Shown here one piece after another: positions 1 through 13,185 of a stretch of DNA of 64,000 bases. Location of the stretch: NCBI GenBank assembly GCA_003991915.1, contig RQTK01000055.1:606059-670058 (forward strand), in the 5' to 3' direction. The DNA is from Elysia chlorotica (lineage: Eukaryota > Mollusca > Gastropoda > Plakobranchidae). Each line of letters begins with the position of its first letter. Positions within the stretch are counted from its first letter, which is position 1. Below the pieces are notes generated by a model. The model was not told the origin of the DNA, ran no database searches, and saw only the letters and a program-made list of their open reading frames with translations. The translations under genes and the position numbers were made by a program.

Positions 1-90
1 ATAGGCTTTTCCCCCTGTGACAGTCTGTGTTGAATAATTAAGTTCTGTGAGCTTGTTGGTAGCAGGAAAAGATCGAAAGGCTGTCTTGCG

Positions 91-2037
91 GTAGAGTAAT
101 AAACCTGTCCCCGCATAATTATGCCAAATTATGCCACAAAAAAGACAAATTACTTAAGGTTCCCCAAGAGCGCAGAGCTGAGGGTCTTGTCTCCACTGGC
201 AGGAGCTTTCAGTCTGTCTCATGGTCGAAGCATTGCTTAGATTATCTAGTCTATTTATAGAATATCACTGGTTCCAGGGTCCCATGGCCGAGTTATCATT
301 CAGGACTGCTGCCTCCTGGTCCAAGAATGAGAATACTTGCATTTGATATCACTGCTATATTTAGACCCGTAGCACTTTTTTTTCATGAAAGAACGACTAG
401 TGGAATGTCACATGATAAAAAAAATGGAGTCCCCCTGTGGAACTAAACTTTGAATGGTATTTTCTTAATTTTTTAAATCAACTTTTTGTGCATTTTTTTA
501 CTAGAAAAGTATGAACAACCTTATAAATTGCTACCGCACAGCAGAGAAATTCAGAAAAGAAGTTGTGATGGATGCTGACAGTGGGGATGGTGAGTGTTTC
601 CCAGACAATGATACAGATAAATAGTGATTCTGATTTAGAATCTGAAGAACTCAAAATCTATTACATTCCTACACTACTAACTAAAGTAGTGTGTGTGTGT
701 GGTCAGCCAAAAGTGTTACCTGAGTGAGGGCCTGGCTACTACGACCGAGTGTGAAAATTGGAGTGTGACTGCGAAGTCTGCAGAGCCTTGTGAGGTGTTC
801 AAGTAAAGGTGTGAAATCATAGGAGCAGTTTGTTAAATTTGATATATAAAGAAAAAAAACCCAATATTTTCTAAAAAAGTAAAAAGCTACTAAATGTGCA
901 TTAAAGTGTATATAAATGATTATTTTTTATGGTTTGCTTTATGGCACCGCATAAGTTTGCTTTAGTTTGAAAGAAGAAATTGTAACCAGGAAGTCTATTG
1001 GGAACTTCCGGTAGAGTAATAAATCTGTCCCCGCATAATGATAATTATGCCAAATTATGCCACAAAAAGACAAATTAAGGTTCCCCAAGAGCGCAGAGCT
1101 GATAGTGAGGGTCTTGTCTCCACTGTCAGAAGCTTTCAGTCTGTCTCATGGCCGAAGCATTGCTTAGATTATCTAGTCTATTTATAGCATCACTGGTTCC
1201 AGGGTCCCGTGACCGAGTTATCTCGGACTCAGGACTGCTACCTCCTGGTCCAAGAATGAGAATTCTCGCATTTGATATCACTGCTATATTTAGACCACAA
1301 GCACTTTTTTTTTCATGAAAGAACGGCTAGTGGAATGTCACATAATATATTGTAATCAACTTTTTGTGCAATGTTTTACTAGAAACAACCTTATAAATTG
1401 CTACCACACAGCAGAGAAATTCAGAAAAGAAGTTGTAATGGATGCTGACAGTGGGGATGGTGAGTGTTTCCCAGATAATGACAATGATCCAGATTATAGT
1501 GATTCTGATTTAGAATCTGAAGAACTAAAAATTGAGCAATTGACATCTGATCTTGATCTAGATCTAGCCTATGGAAGGCCGGCCCAGCTAGTCAGGCAGC
1601 CTAAGCACAGCAGGGCTATGACTGGCTCATGACCTCGGATGGCACTTTAAAATCCTCACAAAATTAAGTTGAGGTTTCTCTTCAGGCATTATCTATTACA
1701 TTCCTTCACTATTAACTCAAGTAGTGCGTGTGTGGTCAGCCGAAAGTGTTACCTGAGTGAGGGCCTGGCTACTACGACCAAGTGTGAACGTTGGAGTGTG
1801 GCTGCAAAGTCTGCAGAGCCTTGAGAGGTGTTCGAGTAAAGGTGTGAAATCATAGGTGCAATTTGTTCAATTTGATATAAAGAAAGAAAACCCTGTATTT
1901 TCTAAAAATGTAAAAAGTTACTTAATGTGCATTAAGTGTATGTAAATGATTACTTTTTTTGTGGTTTGCCTTATGGCACGGCTTGAGTTTGCTTTAGTTT
2001 GAAAGAAGAATTTTTAACCAGGAAGTCTATTGGGATT
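91..2037. repeat. Tandem duplication, two units of about 0.92-1.03 kb
   Basis: Unit 1 (about 91-1009) and unit 2 (about 1010-2037) align along their length. Both start with GGTAGAGTAATAAA and CTGTCCCCGCATAAT and end with ACCAGGAAGTCTATTGGGA. Unit 2 has extra sequence around 1510-1680 and keeps an open frame (1315-1632) with an acidic, Asp/Ser-rich stretch; unit 1 carries indels and stops in the same stretch. The acidic N-terminal style recalls piggyBac-type transposases, but no catalytic domain is present, so the class is unassigned. A decayed transposon-derived duplication is most likely. Confidence 0.7.
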
Positions 2038-3384
2038 GGACACTAGGTGAGTGCATGTACCAAGATCAAAGAAGAAGAAATAGTTTAGTGTCCAATACAC
2101 CATAATGCTGATGTCAGAGAAAGTAGCTACCTTCATCCTGAAGCCTATTGGTCATATGAGAGAGAGCGAGAGAGAGAGAGAGAGTAGATACACCTGATCT
2201 TGCGCTTATTATTCATGTCAGCTGCCAAACCCCATACCACTGATTGATTAAACCAGAGAGAGTAGATGGCATACACTCCATTTTGCGCCTATTGCAGTAT
2301 TCAAGTATTGGTCCTATCCGATAGAGGAGCTGCCATACCCCATACCGCTGATTGGTAGTTGCCAATCTTCACTCTCTTGTCTGATGTGTGATCACAAACT
2401 GCATATTGTGATCATCTCCCCTTCAACCAGAACTGAGCAGAGGCACAACTTATCTTCTTACATCTCCCCTACTCCCTTAGCGCTTCATCTCAACCGCTAG
2501 AGACAAAATAAATCACAAGATAGCTCGAACACCCATCGATCTAACAATGTAGCAGTATCAATACACACAGATACCCTCCACTGGTCAGTAACATCGAACA
2601 ATCATCGAACAATAATCTCGCAATAAGCAAACATACCAAGAAACCAGACTTCGTGGTCCACCTCTTTGCTTCTCTTTACTTCAAAGCATACTCATAAGAC
2701 TGATGGAGCAGTCAAGACTGGAAAAGTTGCACCTTTTCATTTGTTGATATTCTTAGTATAAATATTGAGTTGAAGTAAATAAGACAAGATGACGTATCAA
2801 GGTGTCCTCAAGTCACCTTCTAATAAAGGGCGCCCGATGAGCTGGGACCGGAGAGCTACCCCATGCCAGCATCGAGCAGCTCTCAGGTGAGAGCGCTATA
2901 CCCTTAAAGTAGGCACCTTGCAGGACCAGGATTTAAAAAGTCAAAACTTTTGGTTAAATGACCAGTTTTTACTAAATGCCCAATTTTTCTCATTTGTGGC
3001 TAGATTCCTTTTTACTTTGAAAGTCAATTCTTATTCTTTTTCTTTAAATGGCTTTGCTAAACTTACTAAAATATTGTGTTTTTCCCAAAACAGTTGAACT
3101 TAATATGTACACATTAAATTACTATAGGTCTGATATATCCCCAAAGGTCTGATATATCCCCAAATATAAGTATGAAGGCATATATAGGCTTTAAATTAGA
3201 TCTCCATTGATCTCAATATTTATACTGATATACTGAAAGGGTAATTTACCTTAAAACCTTACAAGTAGCCCCAAATGAAATTTAAAAAAAGCTGAGGATA
3301 GAACCTTTGAACTCCTATTTGTCACTCATGCAATCTTCAAATTAGATATCCCATAGCTTTCCCAAAGAGAAATGTGGAAAAAGA
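2038..3384. other. Gene-free repeat-rich spacer
   Basis: No coding exon is supported. A short (GA)n run lies at about 2157-2185. Two related segments of roughly 110 bp follow (about 2185-2260 and 2260-2370), sharing AGAGAGAGTAGAT, TTGCGC..TATT and CCCATACC.CTGATTG. The stretch after 2400 looks like ordinary intergenic DNA or an unrecognised LTR remnant. Confidence 0.45.
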
Positions 3385-3475
3385 GAGGCAACAGATTTGA
3401 ACCTTGGACTTCCTGCTCCTCAGTCCTGAGCACTGGCGACTAAGCTATCCTTACGCCCCTACTGAGCCAACACTA
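3385..3475 (-). repeat. SINE head remnant (tRNA-like)
   Basis: On the minus strand this has the B-box-like run and flanking layout of the tRNA-derived SINE heads seen elsewhere in the window. It is old and diverged, and the body is missing. Confidence 0.35.
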
Positions 3476-3919
3476 TTAACGTTTAATTAGATTGACATCC
3501 CTTGAATTTCATGAAAACTATCAGACCACCTTTTTTAACAACTGACAAGTATCGCACTGTCTGCTTGCGAACGCAGGCTACGACAGACGGAGCTTCGAAG
3601 AGGCAGTACTGATCAAACATTATCAAGCGAAGCACCAGCAGTTACAATGCTTGTCAGCCTCCAGATCCAAATAAACTCAGTACATCGTAATAATGAGCCA
3701 CTTGCGATTACAAGCCCACATTCAACAAACAATGACGGAATGGAGTTCAACATGCAATGTAGTCAGCGCTTGTTTCACATCAGTGTGTGTGTGTGTTTGT
3801 CTTTGTGTCCCGGTGGGTCGGCGTTTGACACTCCTATGTGAATCAATCAAAGTATGGTTTTCATCATCATCTACCCCTACATCAATTGTCCATCCATCTT
3901 TATGAATACATAATACACC

Positions 3920-4093
3920 GATCAAATGGGTGGGTGGGCGGAATTGATTAAAATGAACATTTAATAAAATACCTGTCTGCTGTATTCGTTGTCTTATATA
4001 AAATTGTTATTTTCTTAAATTAAAATGGAACAAAATACCTGACAGGTGTAGGCCTACTCCCTTTTGTGTTTTTTTTTTTTGTAATTGTGTATT

Positions 4094-4137
<44 letters not shown>

Positions 4138-4205
4138 ACTCCAACGTAATCGAATCCCACCCATTTGATCGCCCACAGGCTAGGGACCAGAAAACTCAAG
4201 GAGTG
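3920..4205. mobile_element. MITE, truncated copy (same family as 49599-50033)
   Basis: The right end (CCCATTTGATCGCCCACAGG to CTCAAGGAGTG, ending at 4205) matches the terminal inverted repeat of the complete copy at 49599-50033. The left side retains only the inner part of the repeat (GATCAAATGGGTGGG from 3920) and lacks the outer 25 bp or so. A (TC)n array sits inside at about 4095-4130. Confidence 0.7.
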
Positions 4206-4800
4206 CCTCAAAACTAGCCCAAAATCGCACTTGCAGCTGCACCAAACACATCTAAACGGACTTTAGAGACACTAAAAATGTAAGGTGACATGCCGACAGG
4301 AATGAACATGTACGATGTTGAGTATAAAAAAATATTTGCACAAATCCTACATTTGCATTAATTGTGTACATATTAAATCATTTCAACTCACCTTATATTA
4401 TGACAACGCGTCTGTTGATCTGTTGCAACGTAATAGGGCGTTGATCCGGTTCTGTAAATGTTGATTTATGCTATCCCAAAGTTAGCGGCTAATCCGTCGC
4501 CATTTTGACGCTCGCGTATGATTTTACGAAATGGTCAACATCTATCATCTGCTTGTATTTAATACCGTTTCAAATGTTTTGACAAACATTTAAGCCCCGT
4601 GTATCCTAAATAGCTCATATGTCTTTATAATATGTGTTAAAAGATAATATAATTGCCCCATATTGTATAACAGACACGCGGATACTAGCACTATTTTCTT
4701 TAGCGTTGTACTATTTATTGTGTACTTAGTGCATAGCAATGCCATCGGTAAGTGAATGATTTGATTTGTTCTAATATTTTGGTCTAAAATATTATGTTCC

Positions 4801-5018
<218 letters not shown>

Positions 5019-5232
5019 GATAATAATAAATTGCGTTTTGTATGGCGCACTTTCATGAACGTTCATGCTCAATACACTTAACATTTCTATAATCACAAAT
5101 TAAACATAACCGTTATAATGTTCACAAAGTACACTGTTTACTTTTAAAAGTATCAAGGAATCGTTTAATAGATTTTACATGTACAATATTCAAAGGTTCA
5201 ATTTCAATGATTGATAGTTATTGAGGGTAGGC

Positions 5233-5650
5233 CTAAAACCAGACGGATAGGGTCCAACCTTTAATTGAACTTGTCACATATTTTTCTATGTCAAAGAAGA
5301 CAGCGACCATGTGCTGGTTATTGATAAAAGCCTCTCCACTAAATGGTTTAAGGCGGATCAAGTGATCCGTCGTACATATCTTTGCTCTAAATACACACTG
5401 GAAATTGGATAAGAGATCATTAACTTCTAAATGCAAAGATAGTCATTTGGCTACCATTATTTCGAAGAGCTTACATAGGCAGGTGGTTAAAGCTATATGT
5501 CTATAATTTTGGGTGTTTACGCGTCTTTTCAAGGTTTTGGATTGGGGATAACTGTGACTCTGGAAAGGTACCCAAATTTCGTTAAACCGCTGTAATACTA
5601 ATAGAGACTTTATGATGATGCAGGAGATCTGGGCCTGCGGCCGTAGCATG
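5233..5650 (-). mobile_element. Jockey-like LINE reverse transcriptase fragment (dead)
   Basis: Minus-strand translation in two frames gives recognisable non-LTR reverse-transcriptase blocks: a YRHIALTTCLCKLFE block (family form YRPIALTSCLCK..E) at 5443-5649, then CVFRA..TTDHLIRL and VAVFFDIEK (family form GFR..RSTTDHLVRLE / AVFFDLEKAYDTTW) at 5233-5436. Frameshifts and truncation on both sides show it is inactive. Confidence 0.75.
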
Positions 5651-6004
5651 TATTTTAAAAAGAAATAATCTTTGGTCGGAGAAAATGAATCTGTCTTCTA
5701 CTCCTCGTTTAACATCTCAAGAAAAATCCTATACGGCGACTGGTTCTCGTGGCAGGATACCCGGGATTTGACCTGTTACAGTATAGGCTTACCGGATCCT
5801 GCCGCTGAGCAAAGCAGTGGGGAGCAAAGTGGCTCGAGCGACACACCGGACACTAGAATCCCTTATCTCCTGCATTCCTTGTAGGAGAGAAGTTATCTCA
5901 TTATTTAACGTATGCACGTTTCCGGAAAGGGTCCCAAGACTAATGTCTCACAAGTGTGTACTGCCACATATTAGTCAGTGTAGGGATTACCAAGGACTCA
6001 TGTC

Positions 6005-6150
6005 TCAGTCAGTCACATCATACTGACACCGACCCGGCCAATAAGGTGGAAGGGGTCTGGGGGGGGGGGTGACAAATAAATGTTGCCAGACCATAGGCTC
6101 GAACCGGGGACCCCGCGTTCCTATATAATATCTAGTCACCGTGCTCTTCT
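6005..6150 (-). repeat. SINE head remnant
   Basis: It shows the family's ACTGACACCGACCC block, then a diverged stretch with a G10 run and a B-box-like GGCTCGAACCGGGGACC, in the order expected for a minus-strand copy. The body and 3' tail are missing. Confidence 0.5.
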
Positions 6151-6159
6151 TCTGACATA

Positions 6160-7035
6160 CATTTATTGCAAATGCAATCATTTTTACAGAAAAAAAATGG
6201 AATTCAATTGACGTTATGGCACTTTCTTGGGGACTTGGATTATGCCGATGACCTAGTCCTACTATCCCACAGTCACCAACAGATGCAGGAGAAAACCAAG
6301 GTATTGGAAAGCATTTCTTTACAAGTATTTCTCAAGATCCATAAGGGCAATACCAAGATTCTCAGGGTCAACACCAAGAATGAGGACCAGATTACCCTGC
6401 AAGGAAATCAGTTGGAAGAAGTGAAGACATTTACTGTATCTGGGCAGCATCATTGATAGGCAATATGCCTTGGTACAGACGCAGACGCCAGAGTAAGAAT
6501 TGGCAAAGCACGAGCAGCATACATACAGCTTGAGGATGTCTGGAGATCAAAAGTGCTGTCCACAAACACAAAATTAGGCTCTTCAACACCAATGTCAAGA
6601 CAGTACTGCTGTATGGAGCAGAGACATGGAGGACAACAAAGACCACAACCAAGAAGGTTCGTCAACAGCTGTTTGCGGAAAATTCTCGGAATCCACTGAC
6701 TCGGAACCATCAGCAACTTAGATTTGTAGGAACATACCAGATACCTACCAAGTGATGACGAGATCTGGCGCAGAAAATGGGGATGGATCGACCACACCCT
6801 GAGAAAGTCAGCTACCAACACCACCAGGCAGGCATTAACGTGGAATCCTCAATGAAAACAAAGGAGGGGACGGCCAAGAAGCAGCTGGCGAAGAGATCTG
6901 GATGCGGAACCTAAGAAAATGGGGAAGACCTGGAGTGAATTGGAAACGGCTGCCCAGGACCGGGGACTGTGGAGGACTATTGTCAGCGGTCCATGCTCTC
7001 TATGGGCATAAGTGAGTGAGTAAGTAAGTAGGCCT
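6160..7035 (+). mobile_element. LINE 3' half with YADD reverse transcriptase (dead)
   Basis: The catalytic block is visible at about 6235-6262 as LDYADDLVLLSHSHQQMQ, followed by the thumb and connection region and a C-terminal stretch with the layout GRPRSSWRRDLDAE.KKMGKTW.ELE..AQDRGLWR, ending CSLWA-stop at 7009-7011. A TAAG/TGAG tail follows to about 7035. Several frameshifts, for example around 6450 and 6640-6680, break the frame. It is a 5'-truncated retroposed copy of a non-LTR element; the fragment alone does not fix the clade. Confidence 0.85.
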
Positions 7036-8237
7036 AATCATTTTGGGTCCGAGAAAACTTATCTTCAGCTACTAGAGCGAAAATATAACATCGTACCCCC
7101 TACATCGTAGGCTGATGCTCTAATCACAGCATCAAACCTTTCCTAAACAAATGTTCCTGTTTGTTCTTCACTCTTTAAATGGGGTGCCAATGACTGTGCG
7201 GAAGTCTTTTTTTTTTTTTGTTCTCTCGAAAGAGATCGTCATTTCCACATAATAGTTCTTGATTCAACACCCATATAGCTGCCCTAATTGCCAACGGCAA
7301 AAAGGGCAATAATCTCTCAACACCCATATACCAAATGTTAAAAGTACATTATATTAAGTTTGAGTTTCACATTGATACCAAAAATTAATCTGCTATGCAC
7401 TCAAGAGAATCAAACTTGTGAAATGACGCTTTATATGAGCAACTGCGATTATATTTTTTTTTTCAATGATTATTAATGGATTTTTAAAGATGAATCTGTG
7501 AACCACAGGGTATGAAGTTTTACTGAAGCACAAACACGATGAAAAGAAAAAGTCATTAAATATGAACGCGTTCAAGACAAAACCACCTCCCTTTCCTTGG
7601 AAAAAAAAGCGTTGACGATTTATATTTTCTATAATCCAAACTAAAAGGTTCTACGCGCATCAGAAAAATACTTACCATATTCCTGTTCCACAAAATTACG
7701 ATACTTATGTTTCCCCGCCAGTCGCCGCCATAATTATTGGCTTTTATTGCACTAGACAAGCACATTTTTTTCCGGAAAGAAAATGAATGCTCTTGATACA
7801 CCTCCGAAGGGTTGTTTGTGCTTCTGCGAAACTCCATAATTTGCGCTGTGAACTCTTTCGAGTGAATGGGTATGCCACAGTCCCTGCAGTATCAAAGGTA
7901 GGAAAAACAAACTGAAGAGTGATGACTGACGAACTGACTGAAACTGAAAGGGGGCAGTGTCCCTCGGATTTCCTCCATCTGAATAAAATGCACCCAGTAA
8001 ACACTGGACAAACGCATTTATACTGAAGTCTAAATTGGATTCAGATCCATCCCAAGCACACGATCTAGATATCTCGATTAGGTCTACTTGTCTAGATTTG
8101 AAATGAGCACATTTGCTCTCTAGATGGCGAGATTCTTGATACTGGGGGAATTTTAGAGATTAGGACCCAAGTATTTCGTGGTACAGGAGGCAATACAAAG
8201 GATCTAAACTCTAGATCTAGATCTTAACCCTATTACC
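7036..8237. other. Spacer and probable TRAPPC2 promoter / 5' UTR
   Basis: There is no recognisable gene. The last few hundred bases should include the TRAPPC2 promoter and 5' UTR. The minus strand has two overlapping open frames (7556-8004), and a good splice donor (GTAAGT) on that strand starts at about 7677. A divergent minus-strand first exon is therefore possible, but neither translation resembles a known protein. Confidence 0.4.
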
Positions 8238-11200
8238 ATGTCTGGAAACTATTATTTTGTGATCGTCGGGCACGAGGACAACCCTGTGTATGAAATGGAA
8301 TATTCACCCTCAAACAAAGCAAGTGAAAAGGTAACTATGATCCAAGAGCAGCCTTACAAACATTTGCCCACTGTAACCATAATGAATCGGTTTACAACAA
8401 ACATCAAGAATGGTCTTAAAAGAGAAAAGTTTACTTAGATTTTTGCACTCATCGTATAAATAAACCTTTTCACTCCGGAAGAACACACAATTCTTTTATG
8501 TTTGTAAACAGAATACCTATTTGGAACTCTCTAAATAATTTATGTATTACAGACTTTTTCTCTTGGTACATTGAAGTCTGTCACACGTTTGTGCATTATT
8601 TTTCTGGAGAAAGCAAATATATGTATCTGTCCTGGTCAGTCACTTTTTGCTAAAATTGCCCTAACCATTAGGGACAAAAAATATGATGGTAGTGAGTGTG
8701 TTGGCTTTATCATAAATAACTTTGGGTATTTGTTTTCAGTGGTCTTTATTGAACTTCAAACAATGATAAAGCCATCACTAAAACAGATGAGAAATGAAAT
8801 ACATTTACTGATTTAGTGACATGACAATGATAGGACGAACAGGATTCATACATAAATGATAATTCTCTAATGTTAATGATGTTTCTCAGGGCCTGCCGAA
8901 TTGGTATTTCTATATTTGAATGTTAAAGAATAAACTTGGTAGTATATTATAATTTCTTTCAGTTTTAACACTATCACTTAGTAACAGGAGTTGTGACATG
9001 CTAATGAAAAGCAACACAGTAAAACTTGGTAATAAAGAGATTTTTCGTTTTTCTTTATATAAATGACTTTCCTTATAGCAAGGGTTCTCGTTATATGGTT
9101 ATTCCCAAAGAGGACTTTGTTGAAAGAGGAGAAAAGATTTATCAGCTCATAGATCACATTATAGATGATTACTAGATGGTTTTTCATGTAGGCCTATTTA
9201 TAATTATATAAATACCCTTGTTTATAACACTATGTCGGTATTTGACGTAAGTCGACAGTCTCTTTAGAAGTCTTCTGGATCTAGATTATCTATCTTTTAC
9301 ACTTACTGGATGAGTCTTCTTGTTTCTGTTTGTTTTACCACCCACCAGGATAGCAAGTTATATTCTCTACCTTAATTAAATTAATGAGTTTTGTAAGACA
9401 GTGATAAAAGGGAATTTTAAAAACATTTACAGTATCATTCAGTTATATCTAGACCTAGATCTACATGTATAAAAATTATATAGATCAGTACATGTACTAG
9501 GGGTGGGCGTGGCTATTCAAATGTCAAGCATTGCATTAGGCATCTATTTTTTATCTGTGATCATTGAAAAAGAGGTAGGGGCAGGTGAGGTTATCACTCT
9601 AATGTCAGGGACGGTAGGGAAAGGTGAGGGGAGAGTGACTGGGCTGAAGCACTGGTGAATTACGAGTTTGAGATGAAAGAATGAAAATTGAAATGCTTAC
9701 TTTTCCAAGCCTTTCTCAATATTTTTTTGTGCTTTATGTTGGGTTTAGAGCAGATCTAATCTCAAACTTTTCGTTGTTAGCAGGTTATTTGATTTAGGTT
9801 CGCATTATTTCCAAAATCAGTCGAAGAGCGCGAAAGAGATAAAAAAAATTTTTTTTCGGACTTCTCTTTATTCTAACAGTTCTTGTTATTCGAGTTGTTT
9901 AAAAGAGAGACTACTTTAGTTTAGAAGTCAAGAAGTAGGGAGGAAAATGTTGATAATGACCGTAAGGTTTGTGTTGATTACCATGGACCTTTGAGTTTGA
10001 GCCCTGTACTGAAAATTTTCATTTATGTAGATCCCTTTCTGACATATGGGTGGCAATGCTTGATTCCTTTTGGTTTTCAACAAGTATTAATAACATGATG
10101 GAATGGCGAAGTGATTTTTTTTCTACCTATATTATTACTATATACAAATGTACTATCTAGATCAAACTGGCAGAAAACGAATAAATCCATATTAATCTTA
10201 CATACTCATATTATTATGCAACTCACCGTCAGTAAATAAGTTTCAAAAATAGTTAAAACTAGACATACATGAACTGGTAATTTCCTTTTTTCCATGTTAT
10301 TATCTTCTACTTTCTTGTATCTTTTTGTTTTATTTCATGGTACCAGAGAGATGATCACCGTCATTTGAACCAATTCATTGCCCATGCTGCTCTTGATCTT
10401 GTTGACGAGCAGATGTGGTCAACAAACAACATGTATCTAAAAATAGTCGACAAGTTTAACGAGTGGTTTGTCTCTGCATTTGTGACAGCAGGACGTATCC
10501 TTTCTTATTTTTTACTTTCATTACAATATAGTTATTATTGCTCTGTATGATTTTCTTGGTAGCACATGAGTAATGCTGTGAAAAAATAGGTAATATTTCT
10601 AATTTGTATATTTAAGAGAAGGGGTTTGGGTGTGTGTGTAGACCAAGAGTTCATTATTTATTGCATAAGAGGTATGTAGCATCAAAAACAATGGTTATGA
10701 CTAAAAATGCCCGCAATGTTAAATTTAAGTCATACATATCTTACAGGGAAGCATGGACTTAGGTTTTTCAGACTTTGCAAATCAATTACATGATTCTGAT
10801 ACATGAATATTGCAATTTATTGAAGAAAAATAAGATTCACGTTGAATTCAAAAGTTTAGTAAAACTCTGCATTACTGTTTGATTCTTTAACACTAATCAG
10901 GTATGAGGTTTCTGATGCTTCATGAAGTGAAAAATGAAGATGGAATAAAAAGTTTCTTTACAGAAATGTACGAGACTTATGTAAAGGTGAGTGACCATGG
11001 AAAAAAATAAAGTTTGGCCAGACTTTCGGAAATTAATTTTTATCAATATAACATGGTAATAAAAACATGTTTTTTCAAAGGATTTTGAGGTTGCACAAAG
11101 GGTATGTAGCAAACGTGTAGTGTTAGTTTTAGCTTTCAGGCTGAATGTTTGTAGTTAAATAAGCTGAATGAACATGCAATTATTTTTTCAACATATGATA

Positions 11201-11644
11201 TCATTCACTTGCAAGGAAAACAAAAAATTCAATTTTGCAAGCATTTGAAGAGTTACTATTTAAGCCTGCGAGATATCAGGTTGATAAAGCATAACTTACT
11301 ACGTTAAACTCGTCATTTACAGCATCTTGTCAATTTTTATTGATGTACAGGGTACTTCATGTATGACATGCAAGGGTTAAACATTTAAACACAACTATCT
11401 TTTCAATCCTTACAAAGTATTTGTCAAATATTACATGTTGCATTTAAAAAATAGGCATGTTACTATGATATAGCCTTAATAATCATGCTTTCATTTTAAT
11501 TATACAATAAAAACCTCTGAATTTGCCCTTTTTTTTATTTTTCAGTATGCTATGAATCCGTTCTACGAGATTAATTCCCCCATCAAATCAACCTCCTTTG
11601 ACAAGAAGGCACAGTTCTTTGGAAGAAAATACCTGACAGGATAA
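8238..11644 (+). CDS. TRAPPC2: TRAPPC2 (sedlin), TRAPP complex subunit 2
   Basis: This is a small core subunit of the TRAPP tethering complexes, acting in ER-to-Golgi traffic, with a longin-type fold. Four coding exons: 8238-8330, 10347-10494, 10901-10986 and 11546-11644. All introns are GT-AG, and phases 0, 1, 0 join cleanly to give 141 aa, against 140 in human sedlin. Diagnostic blocks are [20 protein letters not shown] in exon 1, [20 protein letters not shown] and [14 protein letters not shown] in exon 2, MRFLMLHE in exon 3, and [12 protein letters not shown] with a C-terminal QFFGRKYL in exon 4. The start is fixed by the family's conserved MSG N-terminus. No internal breaks were seen. The gene converges on EMC7, and their 3' ends lie a few hundred bases apart. 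Confidence 0.96.
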
Positions 11645-13185
11645 ATACTCATTTGAGGAAAAATGGACTTCTTAGTTAAATTTATGTAAAATTGAACACA
11701 CTGTATTAATGTTTATTTAATCCCACTCAACAGGCTTCTGTGTATAAATATGTATCTTAGTTCTTTTACAAACATTAACGTATGCACTTGCTGGGAATGA
11801 GTTATTGTTGACATAGGTTTCAATTGGCTGATCTTTTAGTTTTTGTTTAAGTGTGGGAGTCTAGTGTAAAAAAAAAAAAAATTGTTTTCAAATTCTTTGT
11901 GCAATATTGCACAACTACATTCCCCAATGCTGAAGAGATGCATTATTTCTTGTACAATATTCACACCAAGAGAATTCAAATTTAAGATTTTTTTTTTTAT
12001 TAAGTGCAATAAACCCGCAAAAAAACGTGGACACAAACTGAAGTACTCCTTGCATTCAAGTTTTCAACAACATAAGAAAATTGTCTTCTTTGTCTGAGGT
12101 TAAAATTAAAACTTAAACATGCTATATTCAACCCATTTGGATTCCAATTAACCAAAGGTGTAAGTAGAACGACAAAAGATCTGCTATTGTCAAATATTTG
12201 TCCAACTTTAGAAGTGAATCATGTCTTGTATTGGTGTTGGGAAAAGGTAGAAAATTGATGGACAGAGAGTCAATAAGAGATTCAGCCAATGAACGGAGGT
12301 GTGGAAGTAGTAAATATATTGGTTCAGCAAGCTCAGTTGAGGTAATTTCATTGGACTGGGAGGCACTGAATTGGTTTTTGTTTTGTTTTATACTGTCCAA
12401 GTGATGATGAATTTAGTCTCCTTTCCTTTGGGTTATTGAGCTTACATCTCTCTCTCTCCAACAAACATGTACAATTATCTACTTGGTTGAACATGACAAG
12501 TACTGTATCACTTATTTAAAGAAAAATGGATTGTGGTTTCATGCGTTATTATTTTGCTATTTATAATTATACACATATATCCTAGGAAAGGACAAAAAAA
12601 AAAGAAGAAATGATTTTTCTGCAGGTCACGACCAAGGCATAACATGATATAGGGATTACATTATAATTTAGAGCACAATGCATGATGAAAGTGTTGATAT
12701 AGTTTCTTCATAATCAATTAATGGAAGAAAGGCGATAATAATTTGTAACACTTGTAAATTATGCCTGCAAGATTTTATTGAATGGGACAACAATTTTGCT
12801 TGTTTAGGAGATGTATGTGACTGTCATTTCATTTTCATTTGAAGGGATAAGTAAAATTTGACATGTATGCTTACCAGTTTAACTTTCACATTTTTCGTAG
12901 TTTTTTTTTAAATTAATGGTGCCAATTTTAAGATTAAAACCTATTGTGTATCCTCAATTCGAAATTATTTGTGTTTCGTGCTTCTATTTGTGTTCGTTTC
13001 TTGGTTTCCTTGAACTAAGCCTTTCCATTCGTGAGTGGAAAACACCTGTATACTTATAAAATAGCTTCGACAATTGTTTTAGTTTATATAGTTTTACTCT
13101 CTGCCTCATTGTTTCTTGCTCTCTCTCTCTCCCGCTATGCAAATGTTGCTTTTCTAATGAAATAAAGTTATTTTATTTCCATATA
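11645..13185 (+). other. Probable TRAPPC2 3' UTR
   Basis: An AT-rich non-coding stretch follows the TRAPPC2 stop. Possible poly(A) signals are AATAAA near 12008 and AATAAA at about 13161-13166 (TGAAATAAAGTTA). No other gene was seen; open frames around 12128-12404 overlap on both strands and have no recognisable content. Confidence 0.5.

Noticed and set aside
12128..12404. Opposing 68-90 codon frames after TRAPPC2
   Set aside because: No homology, no splice context, and located in the AT-rich 3' UTR.
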